DNA of 64,000 bases from Parabacteroides sp. FAFU027 (lineage in GTDB: Bacteria > Bacteroidota > Bacteroidia > Bacteroidales > UBA7332), in the NCBI RefSeq assembly GCF_022808675.1, contig NZ_JAKZKV010000014.1, positions 1 through 64,000 on the forward strand, in the 5' to 3' direction. The stretch's first letter is position 1; every line of letters starts with the position of its first letter. Positions 11,701-18,870 of this stretch are shown here, piece by piece. The translations under genes were made by a program, and so were the position numbers. The notes under the pieces were generated by a model. That model was not told where the DNA came from, did no database searches, and saw only the letters and a list, made by a program, of their open reading frames with translations.

Positions 11701-13754
11701 AAAATGAGGGAACCGGAGTAAACGGTGATGGAACGATTACGAATTCTATTATCTATAATAATACAGTTCAGGTCAACGGCTTACTTAACATTTCCTATTC
11801 CGGAGTTCAGGATCTCAATGGTACGACATACGGACCGACGACAAACAACAACATTGCTCTTGATCCTGTAAACGATCATACCTGGGGACCAAACTTTGGC
11901 GATGCACCAAATTATTCATCTGACGATTACTACAGGGGATACTGGTTGAATCTGTTCTCCAAACTGAAAGCCGCAGGTGATAATAGCAAAGTGGCAGCCC
12001 TTGGCTTAACAGCCGACCTGAAACTTTCACAACGGATCAAAGGGCGCAATGTTGACATGGGCGCATTTGAATCACGTTACCTGTTGACCGAGCCGAGCGA
12101 TATAAGCTGGTCTGGAAATACCGTCAACTTAACCTGGCCGACAACAGCACAACAGATTAATCCTGAAAAGAAAGACTTTGTGCTTCTTGATCCAGGCTCA
12201 CACCTGAAACTAATGGGAGATGTTGATATAGACGGACTGATCTTCAATGAAGGTAAAGACGGGGCTCTATCGGGTGAATTAGGTTACGGAACAACTGGTG
12301 TTGCAAGTGTTTATTCCGGAAGTAATACCCTGAATGTTGACAATGTTTATTACGCACGTCGGTTTGCGCCTAACAAATGGCACTTCATCTATCTACCATT
12401 TGATGTAAGCACCACAGGCGGAGTATTAGACTCTTTGATGAATCCATTACCATTCAATGTTTCCGGAGGATTCTCCGTAAGAGAATATGATGGTATCCGC
12501 AGATCATCAGAAGGTAGCCTATATAACCAACCGAGTAAGAACTGGAGCTACCTTGATGTCAATAACGGTATGACCAAATACAAAGGTTACAACTTTGCTG
12601 TTCTGCCGGATGAACGTTTGGTTTACTTTAAATCATTGGATAACAACGGTAACCGCGACTTCCTGAATGACCAACCGAAGTCATTGCTCATGAGCTACAA
12701 ATCACTCTCTTTGAGTAATAGTGGCACCGGTGGTGGCAATGATGGAGACCAGGGCTGGAACCTTGTCGGAATACCTTATTCATCTTATTATAAGATTAAA
12801 GGAAATGTACTGTTGCCTCAATGGCCTTATGAAACCAAAAACTTCTGGCCTTTCAACGTGGTATATTGGAAATCCGACGAGACTACTTACGATAAATATA
12901 TCCCAACGGTAGTGAACCTGGAAACCAATGCTAAGGCATTCAGTCCGTTTACCCCGATGTTCATTGAAATTCCTGACACCGTTCCGTTCAAGTGGAATAC
13001 AGACTATCAGTTACAACCTGAAGGTCGTCAGGATATCTCAAAAGCTGATATTTTGAATACTGACAATGTCTATCAGGCACGCTCTGTTACAGTAGGAGAT
13101 CCGTTATTATTTGCCCTGAATATCAAGAAGGCCAATTATAGTGACCGTGCATTGATTGTCCTCAACGCTGATGCTTCCAAATCATTTGAAGTAGGACGCG
13201 ATATGGGCAAATTCGGAAGCAGCAATACTAAATTACCTCAGTTGAGCATGATCGTGGATGGTAAGGCATTATGTATTAATGATATTCCGGAAGATCCGGG
13301 AGTTACCCGAGTTCCTTTGAATGTCTATATAGGTGAAGAAGGTTTCTACCGGATCAATCTGGAAAATAATCCGTCCATTGCCGCCAGTGGTTACAGTGTT
13401 GTATTGGAAGATACCTACACAAACGCTGCCAATGTGATAGATGGTACAGACTATGAGTTTACATCATCTACCGGAACATTCAGCAACAGGTTCGTCCTCA
13501 ACATTGTGAAGTCAGCAACCGCGGTAGTCACTCCGGTCGGCTCGCTTTGGATGTATGTAAATAACGATCAGTTAACCATCAAAGGTCTTGAAGCGGGTAA
13601 CCGTATCGAAATCTTCGATGTCACAGGTCGAATGCTCTATACTTCAGTGGCTCAAAAAGATACCGAAATCTTCGGGTTGAGTCAGAAGGGTGTCTATTTT
13701 GTAAAGGTTTACCAGTCAACCGGAACAGTATCAAAGAAAGTTATTAACGAATAA
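5790..13754 (+). CDS. Giant T9SS-secreted surface protein with beta-helix, DUF11-like and HYR-like domains
   Basis: The protein has 2654 residues. A long signal peptide ends near residue 45 (AFG before QGG). Approximate layout: 100-500, a surface-protein region with WTGRGD and a VDVTPYV block; 505-690, a DUF11-like repeat (NPGDQIQYDLKITNIG); 870-1330, a right-handed beta-helix with repeated turns such as NLTLINCELYNN and NLTITKSTISNN; 1480-1780, two HYR/Ig-like modules; 1780-2095, a second beta-helix; about 2584-2654, a T9SS type A tail ending GVYFVKVYQSTGTVSKKVIN. This architecture is typical of cell-surface adhesins or matrix proteins. No catalytic motif is evident. It is the middle gene of a three-gene cassette. 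Met3 is an equally possible start. Confidence 0.88.
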   Translation: MDMKPKNYNSKRTFASPIGNVGSIGMFWVMLIAIAGLTLTQSAFGQGGVKVPFMMRHHPTDVPNGIFTIKGDFHIIGNTNLLGIASGDNGAGTNFDFRFVDVDNDDSTFNSSTAELVLANKAALDCNPSKIKYAGLYWTGRGDYKVLADPLSATKTQRTESFPKPPTKYYYWTRANLNGVTNTSYYRLYYNDQNLTNPYAYVYLTSPNGNPYISKSTPPGAAGTSSWGGGSTKYYYSTSTIWKQQTSTWTPVEKGHVLLKGPGATSYFPLDAAPADRWTLGTKQQYVCFVDVTPYVKAHGVGNYTVANIKTQEGSGGDIGDYAGWGMVIVYEDPDEITRNITIFDGFADLDPNGTSGYAFKIDGFKSVLSGPVSLKLGVMAGEGDSSIVHDWFNVAYKTSLDNFTTDYLVSNPPNANNSLWYYIPNPYNHDPDNFFCSSIYTEGNRIPRMGDNAGMDADEFLLDNSNKQLMGNAQTKTVFSYRANTDEIVVFMVAMSVDAYTPEPILVFNNNATIVGGNPQVNPGDQIQYDLKITNIGTESIDSFFVKIPIPYNTSYVNGSLSGAFYLPNGTCYQPNSMIYNPALHQIEISMKHLPGPNDKTGSCTFNPPIANWDSTYIWADATFKLRATDSCVFLNNECARDIKLIGYVSGIGTLSGTRFNATSVNGWTIPSGLCKSKPIYGPDTVAIHVNGFCEGKPDYIMINFCPGKYPTGIPLAQIISKLPDNTYSFYAADATWKKTGSELSVLDGVNGGNYLAIPVNKFDTLCDAAIKIKITIIQPPKPKDNGDKVYCMGDESISWFNVVEATNGNELYFSELDGTPVAYSNLMDMTKVIPSPGSSFTKTYVVTQSKDPSCVSDTIHVSITITYHDPTLVDILADTKTCGSLRWCTRMAPDGSTITFAPGLPQKGTISLNSSFGPIPISNKNLTIDGSALVLPVMDGQNAIRLFDIISTDCASPKSVTFKNLALANGKTTVTGLAGRGGSIHNAGNLTLINCELYNNKDITVNTGSQYGGAGALFSECGNVSLQNCYVHNNSAEGTSNSASDGAYGASGAMSVINGNLTITKSTISNNSITGTSTATGQTEAYGSAGAIMVKALPTNNVTIINSTVSDNTIAVSADGGSRLNPGSPATADKSVGAAGAMMIIDDGTVTVKSSTLFNNCILGSGNDNDNTSRLTSTGGICLAAAGSIAFGGNIMADNHAKTETGGDYMIDLRIIDGISITDLFTRLGYNVFNGGTKMGDGLPETSYGATEYYFNHSSSEVLSNTLSGFNVTASKLTAPTDSLIYGSPALTFVPKPTWGPADDERDVVRPTPTTDAAFDAGAYEYTNYTDQAVSLLKNCGSSNTEAVLTWQRDNRSGDGTVVFIAPKNVPQSKLPMLHMLTEGAAMTAGTNLASPGSSFKIGTAPNDTTWYCVQFGKTGETTVSGSTVRNNVTITGLTPSVDYTAYVLTFKNNGGVYQYNVKSATNYLAFNASAEAPPVITCNSDATIYMDESENGCSKALSFTAPAAYDPCDGNKTLTPHWELSGATSGSGNGNISNVVFNTGETTITWTATGIGVGRTASCTQKITLYSGKLPVVVGGSITNETVNVASDQCSATVVKQYTFDDACTADNTLDIRLTVNGVAQSPDAGTSAPNPKFTLSIPDYGTNLPFGTYNLVWTVKNTAQKEATFNQTIVIKDAHNPVINGLPSSQTITREDSVCGGYYTAPDVTTTDCNGPVTLTWQIINNSVVLWSGNDNMGKHLLPEGDNILRWTATDNAGNVTTSPDIIITVPAVTYVNRDRIYVRQGWCSDGRDWAHAMGDLQHAINLANKEVWVACGEYDASDYGNNGYLLKDGLKIYGGFRPYPNDAIDNDIKYRNPIYRPTRLRQSSTATMPILKSPATVEQGIKVNGFFIEGNGPGTINYGAADLISGVSLEYSVVLLNNTATRPVINCNGGQVINSLIGKNGSTSAILNLTGTGAMHFSTLVENEGTGVNGDGTITNSIIYNNTVQVNGLLNISYSGVQDLNGTTYGPTTNNNIALDPVNDHTWGPNFGDAPNYSSDDYYRGYWLNLFSKLKAAGDNSKVAALGLTADLKLSQRIKGRNVDMGAFESRYLLTEPSDISWSGNTVNLTWPTTAQQINPEKKDFVLLDPGSHLKLMGDVDIDGLIFNEGKDGALSGELGYGTTGVASVYSGSNTLNVDNVYYARRFAPNKWHFIYLPFDVSTTGGVLDSLMNPLPFNVSGGFSVREYDGIRRSSEGSLYNQPSKNWSYLDVNNGMTKYKGYNFAVLPDERLVYFKSLDNNGNRDFLNDQPKSLLMSYKSLSLSNSGTGGGNDGDQGWNLVGIPYSSYYKIKGNVLLPQWPYETKNFWPFNVVYWKSDETTYDKYIPTVVNLETNAKAFSPFTPMFIEIPDTVPFKWNTDYQLQPEGRQDISKADILNTDNVYQARSVTVGDPLLFALNIKKANYSDRALIVLNADASKSFEVGRDMGKFGSSNTKLPQLSMIVDGKALCINDIPEDPGVTRVPLNVYIGEEGFYRINLENNPSIAASGYSVVLEDTYTNAANVIDGTDYEFTSSTGTFSNRFVLNIVKSATAVVTPVGSLWMYVNNDQLTIKGLEAGNRIEIFDVTGRMLYTSVAQKDTEIFGLSQKGVYFVKVYQSTGTVSKKVINE

Positions 13755-13766
13755 CACTGCAAGATT

Positions 13767-14045
13767 ATGAAAACCTATATTATTATAGCACTGCTGTTTC
13801 TCGGGTTGTCAGTGTATGCTGAGGATGCTGTACCGGTCCAACCATTCAGTAATGACTGGCCCTCTCAAAATACAGCAATGAGAAGTGCTCAAAGCGATAA
13901 TCCGTTTGATGATATCAATTGCAATCCGGATCCCGACCCGGTTCCACTGGGAGATAGTCTCGGCTGGGTATTAATACTGGGTGTTGGATATGTTGCCGTC
14001 AAATATTGGAAACCGGCGATTAAAAGCTTTAAGAAGAATAAATAA
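13767..14045 (+). CDS. Small exported protein with a PID-CTERM-like tail
   Basis: The protein has 92 residues. A signal peptide covers residues 1-18 (cleavage near VYA). A short acidic, proline-rich middle (NPDPDPVPLGD) is followed by one hydrophobic helix (about 65-80) and a basic tail (KSFKKNK). Proline-aspartate motif, helix and basic end in this order recall C-terminal protein-sorting tails, in particular the PID-CTERM type described for small Bacteroidota proteins. The motif here is PLGDSLGW, so the match is loose. The gene follows the giant T9SS protein by 12 bp and ends just before a strong terminator, making it the last gene of the cassette. Its function is unknown; a membrane-anchored accessory of the large protein is possible. 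Confidence 0.75.
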   Translation: MKTYIIIALLFLGLSVYAEDAVPVQPFSNDWPSQNTAMRSAQSDNPFDDINCNPDPDPVPLGDSLGWVLILGVGYVAVKYWKPAIKSFKKNK

Positions 14046-14053
14046 GAAACGAT

Positions 14054-14078
14054 AAAAGGCGGGAAATCCCGCCTTTTA
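14054..14078 (+). terminator. Rho-independent terminator of the secreted cassette
   Basis: AAAAGGCGGGA at 14054-14064 pairs with TCCCGCCTTTT at 14068-14078 around a short loop, 9 bp after the last stop codon of the cassette. GC-rich stem and T-rich end make this a strong terminator. Confidence 0.9.
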
Positions 14079-14083
14079 TGCAA

Positions 14084-14113
14084 AAGAGGAAATTCGTTGC
14101 TGAATTTCCTCTT
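14084..14113 (-). terminator. Terminator of trxA
   Basis: AGAGGAAATTC (14085-14095) pairs with GAATTTCCTCT (14102-14112). Read on the minus strand it follows the trxA stop by about 20 bp and ends in a T-run, back to back with the terminator of the plus-strand cassette. Confidence 0.8.
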
Positions 14114-14133
14114 CTGTTATAGATAATATCTTA

Positions 14134-14448
14134 TTAAAGAATACCTTCTATTTTCGATACAAATGTAGCTTTTGGTGCCGCTCCTACCTGTTTATCAACA
14201 AGCTGACCACCTTTAAAGAAAAGGATGGTTGGAATATTACGGATACCAAACTGAGCTGCTACTTCGCTGTTTTCATCCACATCAATTTTACCGATATTCA
14301 CTTTGCCTTCATATTCGGTGGCAAGTTCTTCGATGATTGGTCCAACCATACGGCAAGGTCCACACCATTCTGCCCAAAAATCAACCACTAAAGGTTTACC
14401 GTCTTGCAGAAGCTCCTGGAAGCTTTCGTCTGTAATTGTAATAGCCAT
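14134..14448 (-). CDS. trxA: Thioredoxin
   Basis: This is a 104-residue cytoplasmic protein-disulfide reductase, electron donor for ribonucleotide reductase and other enzymes. The active site WCGPC occupies residues 28-32, and the cis-proline is Pro73 in NIPTILFF. The sequence is full length for classic thioredoxin, with no signal peptide or extra domain. It lies 80 bp downstream of dnaE on the same strand but has its own promoter match in the gap (14495-14526) and its own terminator, so it is probably expressed independently. Confidence 0.96.
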   Translation of the reverse strand: MAITITDESFQELLQDGKPLVVDFWAEWCGPCRMVGPIIEELATEYEGKVNIGKIDVDENSEVAAQFGIRNIPTILFFKGGQLVDKQVGAAPKATFVSKIEGIL

Positions 14449-14494
14449 AATATATAATATTGAATGTGTAAAAAATTGTTGTTTTAATTCGCCT

Positions 14495-14526
14495 CAAAGG
14501 TATAACTTCCCGTCAAAAAGGACAAA
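14495..14526 (-). promoter_or_regulatory. Promoter of trxA
   Basis: On the minus strand TTTG (14526-14523), a 20-bp spacer and TACCTTTG (14502-14495) match the Bacteroidota -33/-7 consensus closely. The box lies about 50 bp upstream of the trxA start and directly after the dnaE stop. Confidence 0.7.
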
Positions 14527-14528
14527 CA

Positions 14529-17500
14529 TCAGTTGATTTTAAATGCGAGATTTTCATTTTCCTGAATGAAATTGATCAGCTCTTTGGAAACGTTGGTTTT
14601 GACATTCCGGGAAACAAGCGGCACCTGATAGTGGTTTGCGGCATCTATCACATTAAAGTGAAGCTCGCATTTTCCCTGGCCCTCTTTCAGTAATGCGGAG
14701 ATATCGGTAATAAACTCTCTTGTAATCTCTTCCAACGGCACATGAATGGTTATTTTCTCAATCAGAGACTCTTTCACATCAGGCAAAAGCTGAACCGATA
14801 CGATCTTAAAATCAAGCTCGTTTTCGTTGTACCTCCGGGGGATATATTTTCCCTTGATATATAAGAACAAGTTTTCCGTAAAATAGTTCCTGTACTCCAA
14901 AAAATCATTTCCGAACAAAGCAATCTCTCCGGCACCGGAATAATCTTCTATTTTCATTACGCCAAATGGCTTTCCGTTTTTCGTTGTTGCCATACGCACA
15001 TTGGTCACCAATCCCCCCATGGTAATGTCACGTCCGGCTAATGCCGCCCGGTCGGATAGTTCCGCCAGTTTAGTGTTACAAACGTGATTCAGGATAATGG
15101 CATACTCATCGAGCGGATGAGCTGAGAGATAAATTCCGACCAACTCCCGTTCCCGGTTCAGGCGTTCAAGGTCAGACCAGGACTCTGCCTGAGGAATATC
15201 GGGGGTTGCAATTTCCACTTCATTTACTCCACCGAAAAGAGAGTTTGCCTGAATGGATTTATCCGTTTGCAACTTGTTCCCGTAGCGAAGCAAAAGCTCC
15301 ATGAAAGTTTCGCCCTTGTTATTCTCACCAAAGAACTGTTCCCGTTTGATTTCGGTGAAAGCATCAAATGCTCCGGCCAATGCCAGCGCCTCGATGTTTT
15401 TACGGTTACAGGCCGTCAGGTTTACCCTTTCCACAAAATCGAAGATACTCTTGAACGGTCCGTTTTGTCTTCTCTCTTCCAGGATCGATTGCACGGCATT
15501 CTCCCCTACACCCTTGATAGCACCAAGCCCGAAACGAATATCCCCTTTCTTATTTACAGAGAATTTGTGCCAACTTTCATTGACATCCGGCCCCAATACC
15601 TGAATCTTCATGGCCTTACATTCGTCCATGAATTTGGTAATATCGGCAATATTCGAGATATTTCGGCTGAGTACCGCTGCCATATATTCCGAAGGATAAT
15701 TAGCCTTCAGATAAGCGGTCTGGTATGCCACCCAGGAATAGCAGGTCGCGTGCGATTTGTTGAACGCGTATGAGGCAAACTTTTCCCAGTCGGCCCAGAT
15801 CTTTTCACAGACCTTGGTATCGTGTCCGTTAGCTTTGGCGCCTTCGAGGAATTTTGCTTTCAGGGCATTCATCTTGTCGATGAGCTTTTTACCCATCGCC
15901 TTACGCAACTCATCTGACTGACCGCGTGTAAAGTTGGCCAACAGACGAGACAAAAGCATCACCTGTTCCTGATAGACGGTAATCCCGTAGGTATCTTTCA
16001 GGTAACGCTCCATGACCGGAATATCGTACTCGATGGGCTCATGACCGTGCTTACGGGCAATAAACGACGGGATATAATCCATCGGGCCCGGACGGTACAG
16101 GGCGTTCATCGCAATAAGGTCTTCAAACTTGGAAGGCTGCAGCTCGCGAAGATATTTCTGCATACCGGCGGACTCGAACTGGAATGTTCCGGTTGTCTTA
16201 CCGGTACTGTACAGCTCGTAGGTCTTTTCGTCTTCCAGGGATATTTTGGAAATATCGAGATCGATATTGTTTGTCAGTTTGATATTATCAAGAGCCTCCT
16301 TGATGATGGAAAGAGTCTTCAACCCAAGGAAGTCCATCTTCAACATACCGACGTCTTCAATCATCGAGCCCTCGTATTGAGTCACGAGCATCTCCTCGTT
16401 GGTCTCTTTATCCTTTGCCGTACTGATCGGCACAAAGTTGGTCAGGTCATCCCGGGCAATGATGATACCGCAGGCATGTACTCCGGTATTCCGCACTGTA
16501 CCTTCCAGCATCTGTGCATACTTCATCGTATTGCGAAGCACCACATCCGGAGATTCGGTCGCCTGACGGAGTTCCGGCACATATTCAATCGCATTACGCA
16601 GATTGACTTTTTTGTCGGGGATTTTATCCGGTACCAGTTTGGTTAACCGGTCTGATTCCTGCAATGACAGTTTCTGTACACGGGCCACGTCTTTGATAGA
16701 CGATTTGGTTGCCATAGTACCAAAAGTTACGATGTGGGCAACTTTCTCCTTACCGTATTTTTCAGTTACCCATTGAAGGACCTGTCCGCGGCCGTCATCA
16801 TCGAAGTCGATATCGATATCGGGCATGGAGATACGGTCCGGATTAAGGAAACGCTCAAACAGCAGGTCATATTTAATCGGGTCAATATCCGTAATTCCCA
16901 GACAGTAAGCCACAGCCGAACCTGCAGCCGAACCACGTCCCGGACCAACGGCAACCCCCATATTGCGGGCAGCGGCAATAAAGTCCTGCACAATGAGGAA
17001 GTATCCGGGGAATCCCATGTTGAGAATGGTCTCAAGCTCAAAGTCAATACGCTCCTTAATATCTTCCGTCATTTCAGGATAGCGCTTGTTTGCCCCGATG
17101 TAGGTAATATGCTTCAGGTATTCACCGTCGTCTGTAAAGCCTTCCGGAAGAGGAAACACAGGCATAATCGGCTTACTATTGATGCTGTAAACTTCTACTT
17201 TTTCGGCAATCTCCAGCGTATTTGCCAATACATGAGGCATATCGGAAAAGATGACATTCATCTCCTCCTGAGTCTTAAGCCACTCCTGTTTGGTGTAGCG
17301 CATCCGGTTCGGATCATTCAGGTCGGCACCGGTATTGAGACAAATGAGGTGGTCATGTGCCTCGGCATCTTCCTCATTTACAAAGTGAACATCGTTCGTG
17401 GCAATCAGTTTTACACCGGTCTTCTCAGCCAGCTGAATGATCACCTCATTTACCTGCTGCTGCTTTTTGAAAGTCTCGCGGTCAGCATTCGGGTTATCGG

Positions 17501-18167
17501 TCTGGTGACGCTGCATTTCGAGGTAATAATCCTCCCCGAAAAGATTTTTAAACCAAAGAATTGACTTTTCGGCTTCTTCCAGTTCTCCGTTGGCAATCAA
17601 TCGGGGAATCTCACCACCCAGACAGGCTGAGCTGATGATAAGGCCCTCTTTGTGTTGCTCCAGCAAATCCTTATCAATACGCGGACGACCGTAAAATCCA
17701 TCAATCCACCCCATCGAAACCAGCTTCACCAGGTTGTGGTAACCGGTTTTATTTTTAGCCAGAATGACAAGGTGATTTCCGCTTCGGTTCTCCTTGCCGT
17801 TCTTGACATGACGACCATTACGCGCTACATAAGCTTCACAACCAAATATGGGTTTGAATATCTTCTTCGAATTCTCCTCAATCTGAGCTTTAAGCTCTGC
17901 AATCTTAGCTTCATCAGGAGTCCCTTCTTCTGCTTTGAGTAAAGCATCCAATTCCTTTTTCAGCCGGGATATTTCATCGTTGTATTTTCCGTTCTTTTTA
18001 CTGACGTAATTGAAAAACTCCTTCACCCCAAACATATTACCATGGTCGGTCAGGGCAATGGCTTTCATGCCATTGGCCATAGCCTTATCGACAAGAGCCG
18101 GGATTGACGCCTGTCCGTCAAGGATAGAATACTGGGAGTGAACGTGTATATGGATAAATGGTTGCAT
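14529..18167 (-). CDS. dnaE: DNA polymerase III subunit alpha
   Basis: This is the replicative polymerase catalytic subunit, 1212 residues, DnaE type. The N-terminal PHP domain starts at once (HVHSQYSILDGQ, LTDHGNM). It contains a charged, coiled-coil-like insertion at about residues 66-105, rich in Lys/Glu, which I believe is common in this phylum. The polymerase catalytic aspartates lie in PDIDIDF (Asp450 and Asp452), and KMDFLGLKTL follows near residue 612. A helix-hairpin-helix region and an OB-fold (GGLVTNVR to the C-terminus) complete the usual order. No frame disruption is seen. The start at 18167 leaves no room for a longer PHP domain. The next gene on this strand, trxA, has its own promoter. 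Confidence 0.96.
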   Translation of the reverse strand: MQPFIHIHVHSQYSILDGQASIPALVDKAMANGMKAIALTDHGNMFGVKEFFNYVSKKNGKYNDEISRLKKELDALLKAEEGTPDEAKIAELKAQIEENSKKIFKPIFGCEAYVARNGRHVKNGKENRSGNHLVILAKNKTGYHNLVKLVSMGWIDGFYGRPRIDKDLLEQHKEGLIISSACLGGEIPRLIANGELEEAEKSILWFKNLFGEDYYLEMQRHQTDNPNADRETFKKQQQVNEVIIQLAEKTGVKLIATNDVHFVNEEDAEAHDHLICLNTGADLNDPNRMRYTKQEWLKTQEEMNVIFSDMPHVLANTLEIAEKVEVYSINSKPIMPVFPLPEGFTDDGEYLKHITYIGANKRYPEMTEDIKERIDFELETILNMGFPGYFLIVQDFIAAARNMGVAVGPGRGSAAGSAVAYCLGITDIDPIKYDLLFERFLNPDRISMPDIDIDFDDDGRGQVLQWVTEKYGKEKVAHIVTFGTMATKSSIKDVARVQKLSLQESDRLTKLVPDKIPDKKVNLRNAIEYVPELRQATESPDVVLRNTMKYAQMLEGTVRNTGVHACGIIIARDDLTNFVPISTAKDKETNEEMLVTQYEGSMIEDVGMLKMDFLGLKTLSIIKEALDNIKLTNNIDLDISKISLEDEKTYELYSTGKTTGTFQFESAGMQKYLRELQPSKFEDLIAMNALYRPGPMDYIPSFIARKHGHEPIEYDIPVMERYLKDTYGITVYQEQVMLLSRLLANFTRGQSDELRKAMGKKLIDKMNALKAKFLEGAKANGHDTKVCEKIWADWEKFASYAFNKSHATCYSWVAYQTAYLKANYPSEYMAAVLSRNISNIADITKFMDECKAMKIQVLGPDVNESWHKFSVNKKGDIRFGLGAIKGVGENAVQSILEERRQNGPFKSIFDFVERVNLTACNRKNIEALALAGAFDAFTEIKREQFFGENNKGETFMELLLRYGNKLQTDKSIQANSLFGGVNEVEIATPDIPQAESWSDLERLNRERELVGIYLSAHPLDEYAIILNHVCNTKLAELSDRAALAGRDITMGGLVTNVRMATTKNGKPFGVMKIEDYSGAGEIALFGNDFLEYRNYFTENLFLYIKGKYIPRRYNENELDFKIVSVQLLPDVKESLIEKITIHVPLEEITREFITDISALLKEGQGKCELHFNVIDAANHYQVPLVSRNVKTNVSKELINFIQENENLAFKIN

Positions 18168-18870
18168 AGAATCTGCATAAATTGATAGCTTGCAAAATTA
18201 CGATATTCTCATGTTACCCGGGACATAAAGCTTCCAAATTATAGCTAATTCGGGGCCTGCGTTTAAGTTAATTCGGCAAGCCAGTTAAATAAACACGAAT
18301 GCACAAAAAGCCTTTTCAGGGCAGATTCAGAGACCGGTTATTAATTCCAGAACAATCATCCGGTGATGACAACCCGACTATAGGCGATTAGTAAGATTAT
18401 CTGATGTTCAGCACGTTGTCTTTTCTTTTATTATAAGTCTTGCATAGGTTGACTTTAGGTATTCATTATCCTTTTGCAATCTTGAAATAAAGATAACACA
18501 GAGATAACATAGTACTTATAAAGAGTATTTTATCACTATTTTATCTCTATGTTATATTTGTGTTATCACTATATTATCCTAAAGTCAACCTATAGCGAAC
18601 CTATACTAAACCATAGCATAACCCCAAAGGAAAATATTGTTTGAAATAGAAGAATTTGCCCGTCTGATGTTTTTCCTTTGAAACAAATATGCCATTCTAA
18701 AAATCCTTAATTTCAATCTAAATGCTCATTTATCAGGGATTAGAAGGTTATAAAGTGATAATGGCAAAAAGCTTAACTCGAAAAAAATCATTTACTTTGC
18801 ATCCTGCATTTGAAAAACAGGGATTTGCCTGTTTTTGAAACCACAAAATGAGTAATCTTTTTTATTAAGT
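18168..18870. other. 703-bp intergenic region between divergent dnaE and glyS
   Basis: No gene is visible. The region must contain the promoters of dnaE and glyS. A TAATTTTG-like -7 box for dnaE occurs at 18193-18200 on the minus strand, and TTACTTTG near 18790 may serve glyS. The main structure is the 150-bp inverted-repeat element at 18444-18593. Confidence 0.5.
18444..18593. repeat. 150-bp inverted-repeat element with 16-bp perfect ends
   Basis: ATAGGTTGACTTTAGG (18444-18459) is exactly complementary to 18578-18593. Inside, a second pair, 18492-18512 against 18547-18567, matches at 19 of 21 positions and is built from GATAACA/TGTTATC words. The whole segment can fold into a long two-step hairpin. 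It is AT-rich and non-coding. The form fits a MITE-like element or a structured regulatory RNA; no second copy is present in this window. Confidence 0.7.

Noticed and set aside
16734-17564. 276-codon plus-strand frame opposite dnaE
   Set aside because: It is antisense to a clear dnaE coding region with intact motifs; no promoter or recognisable product.
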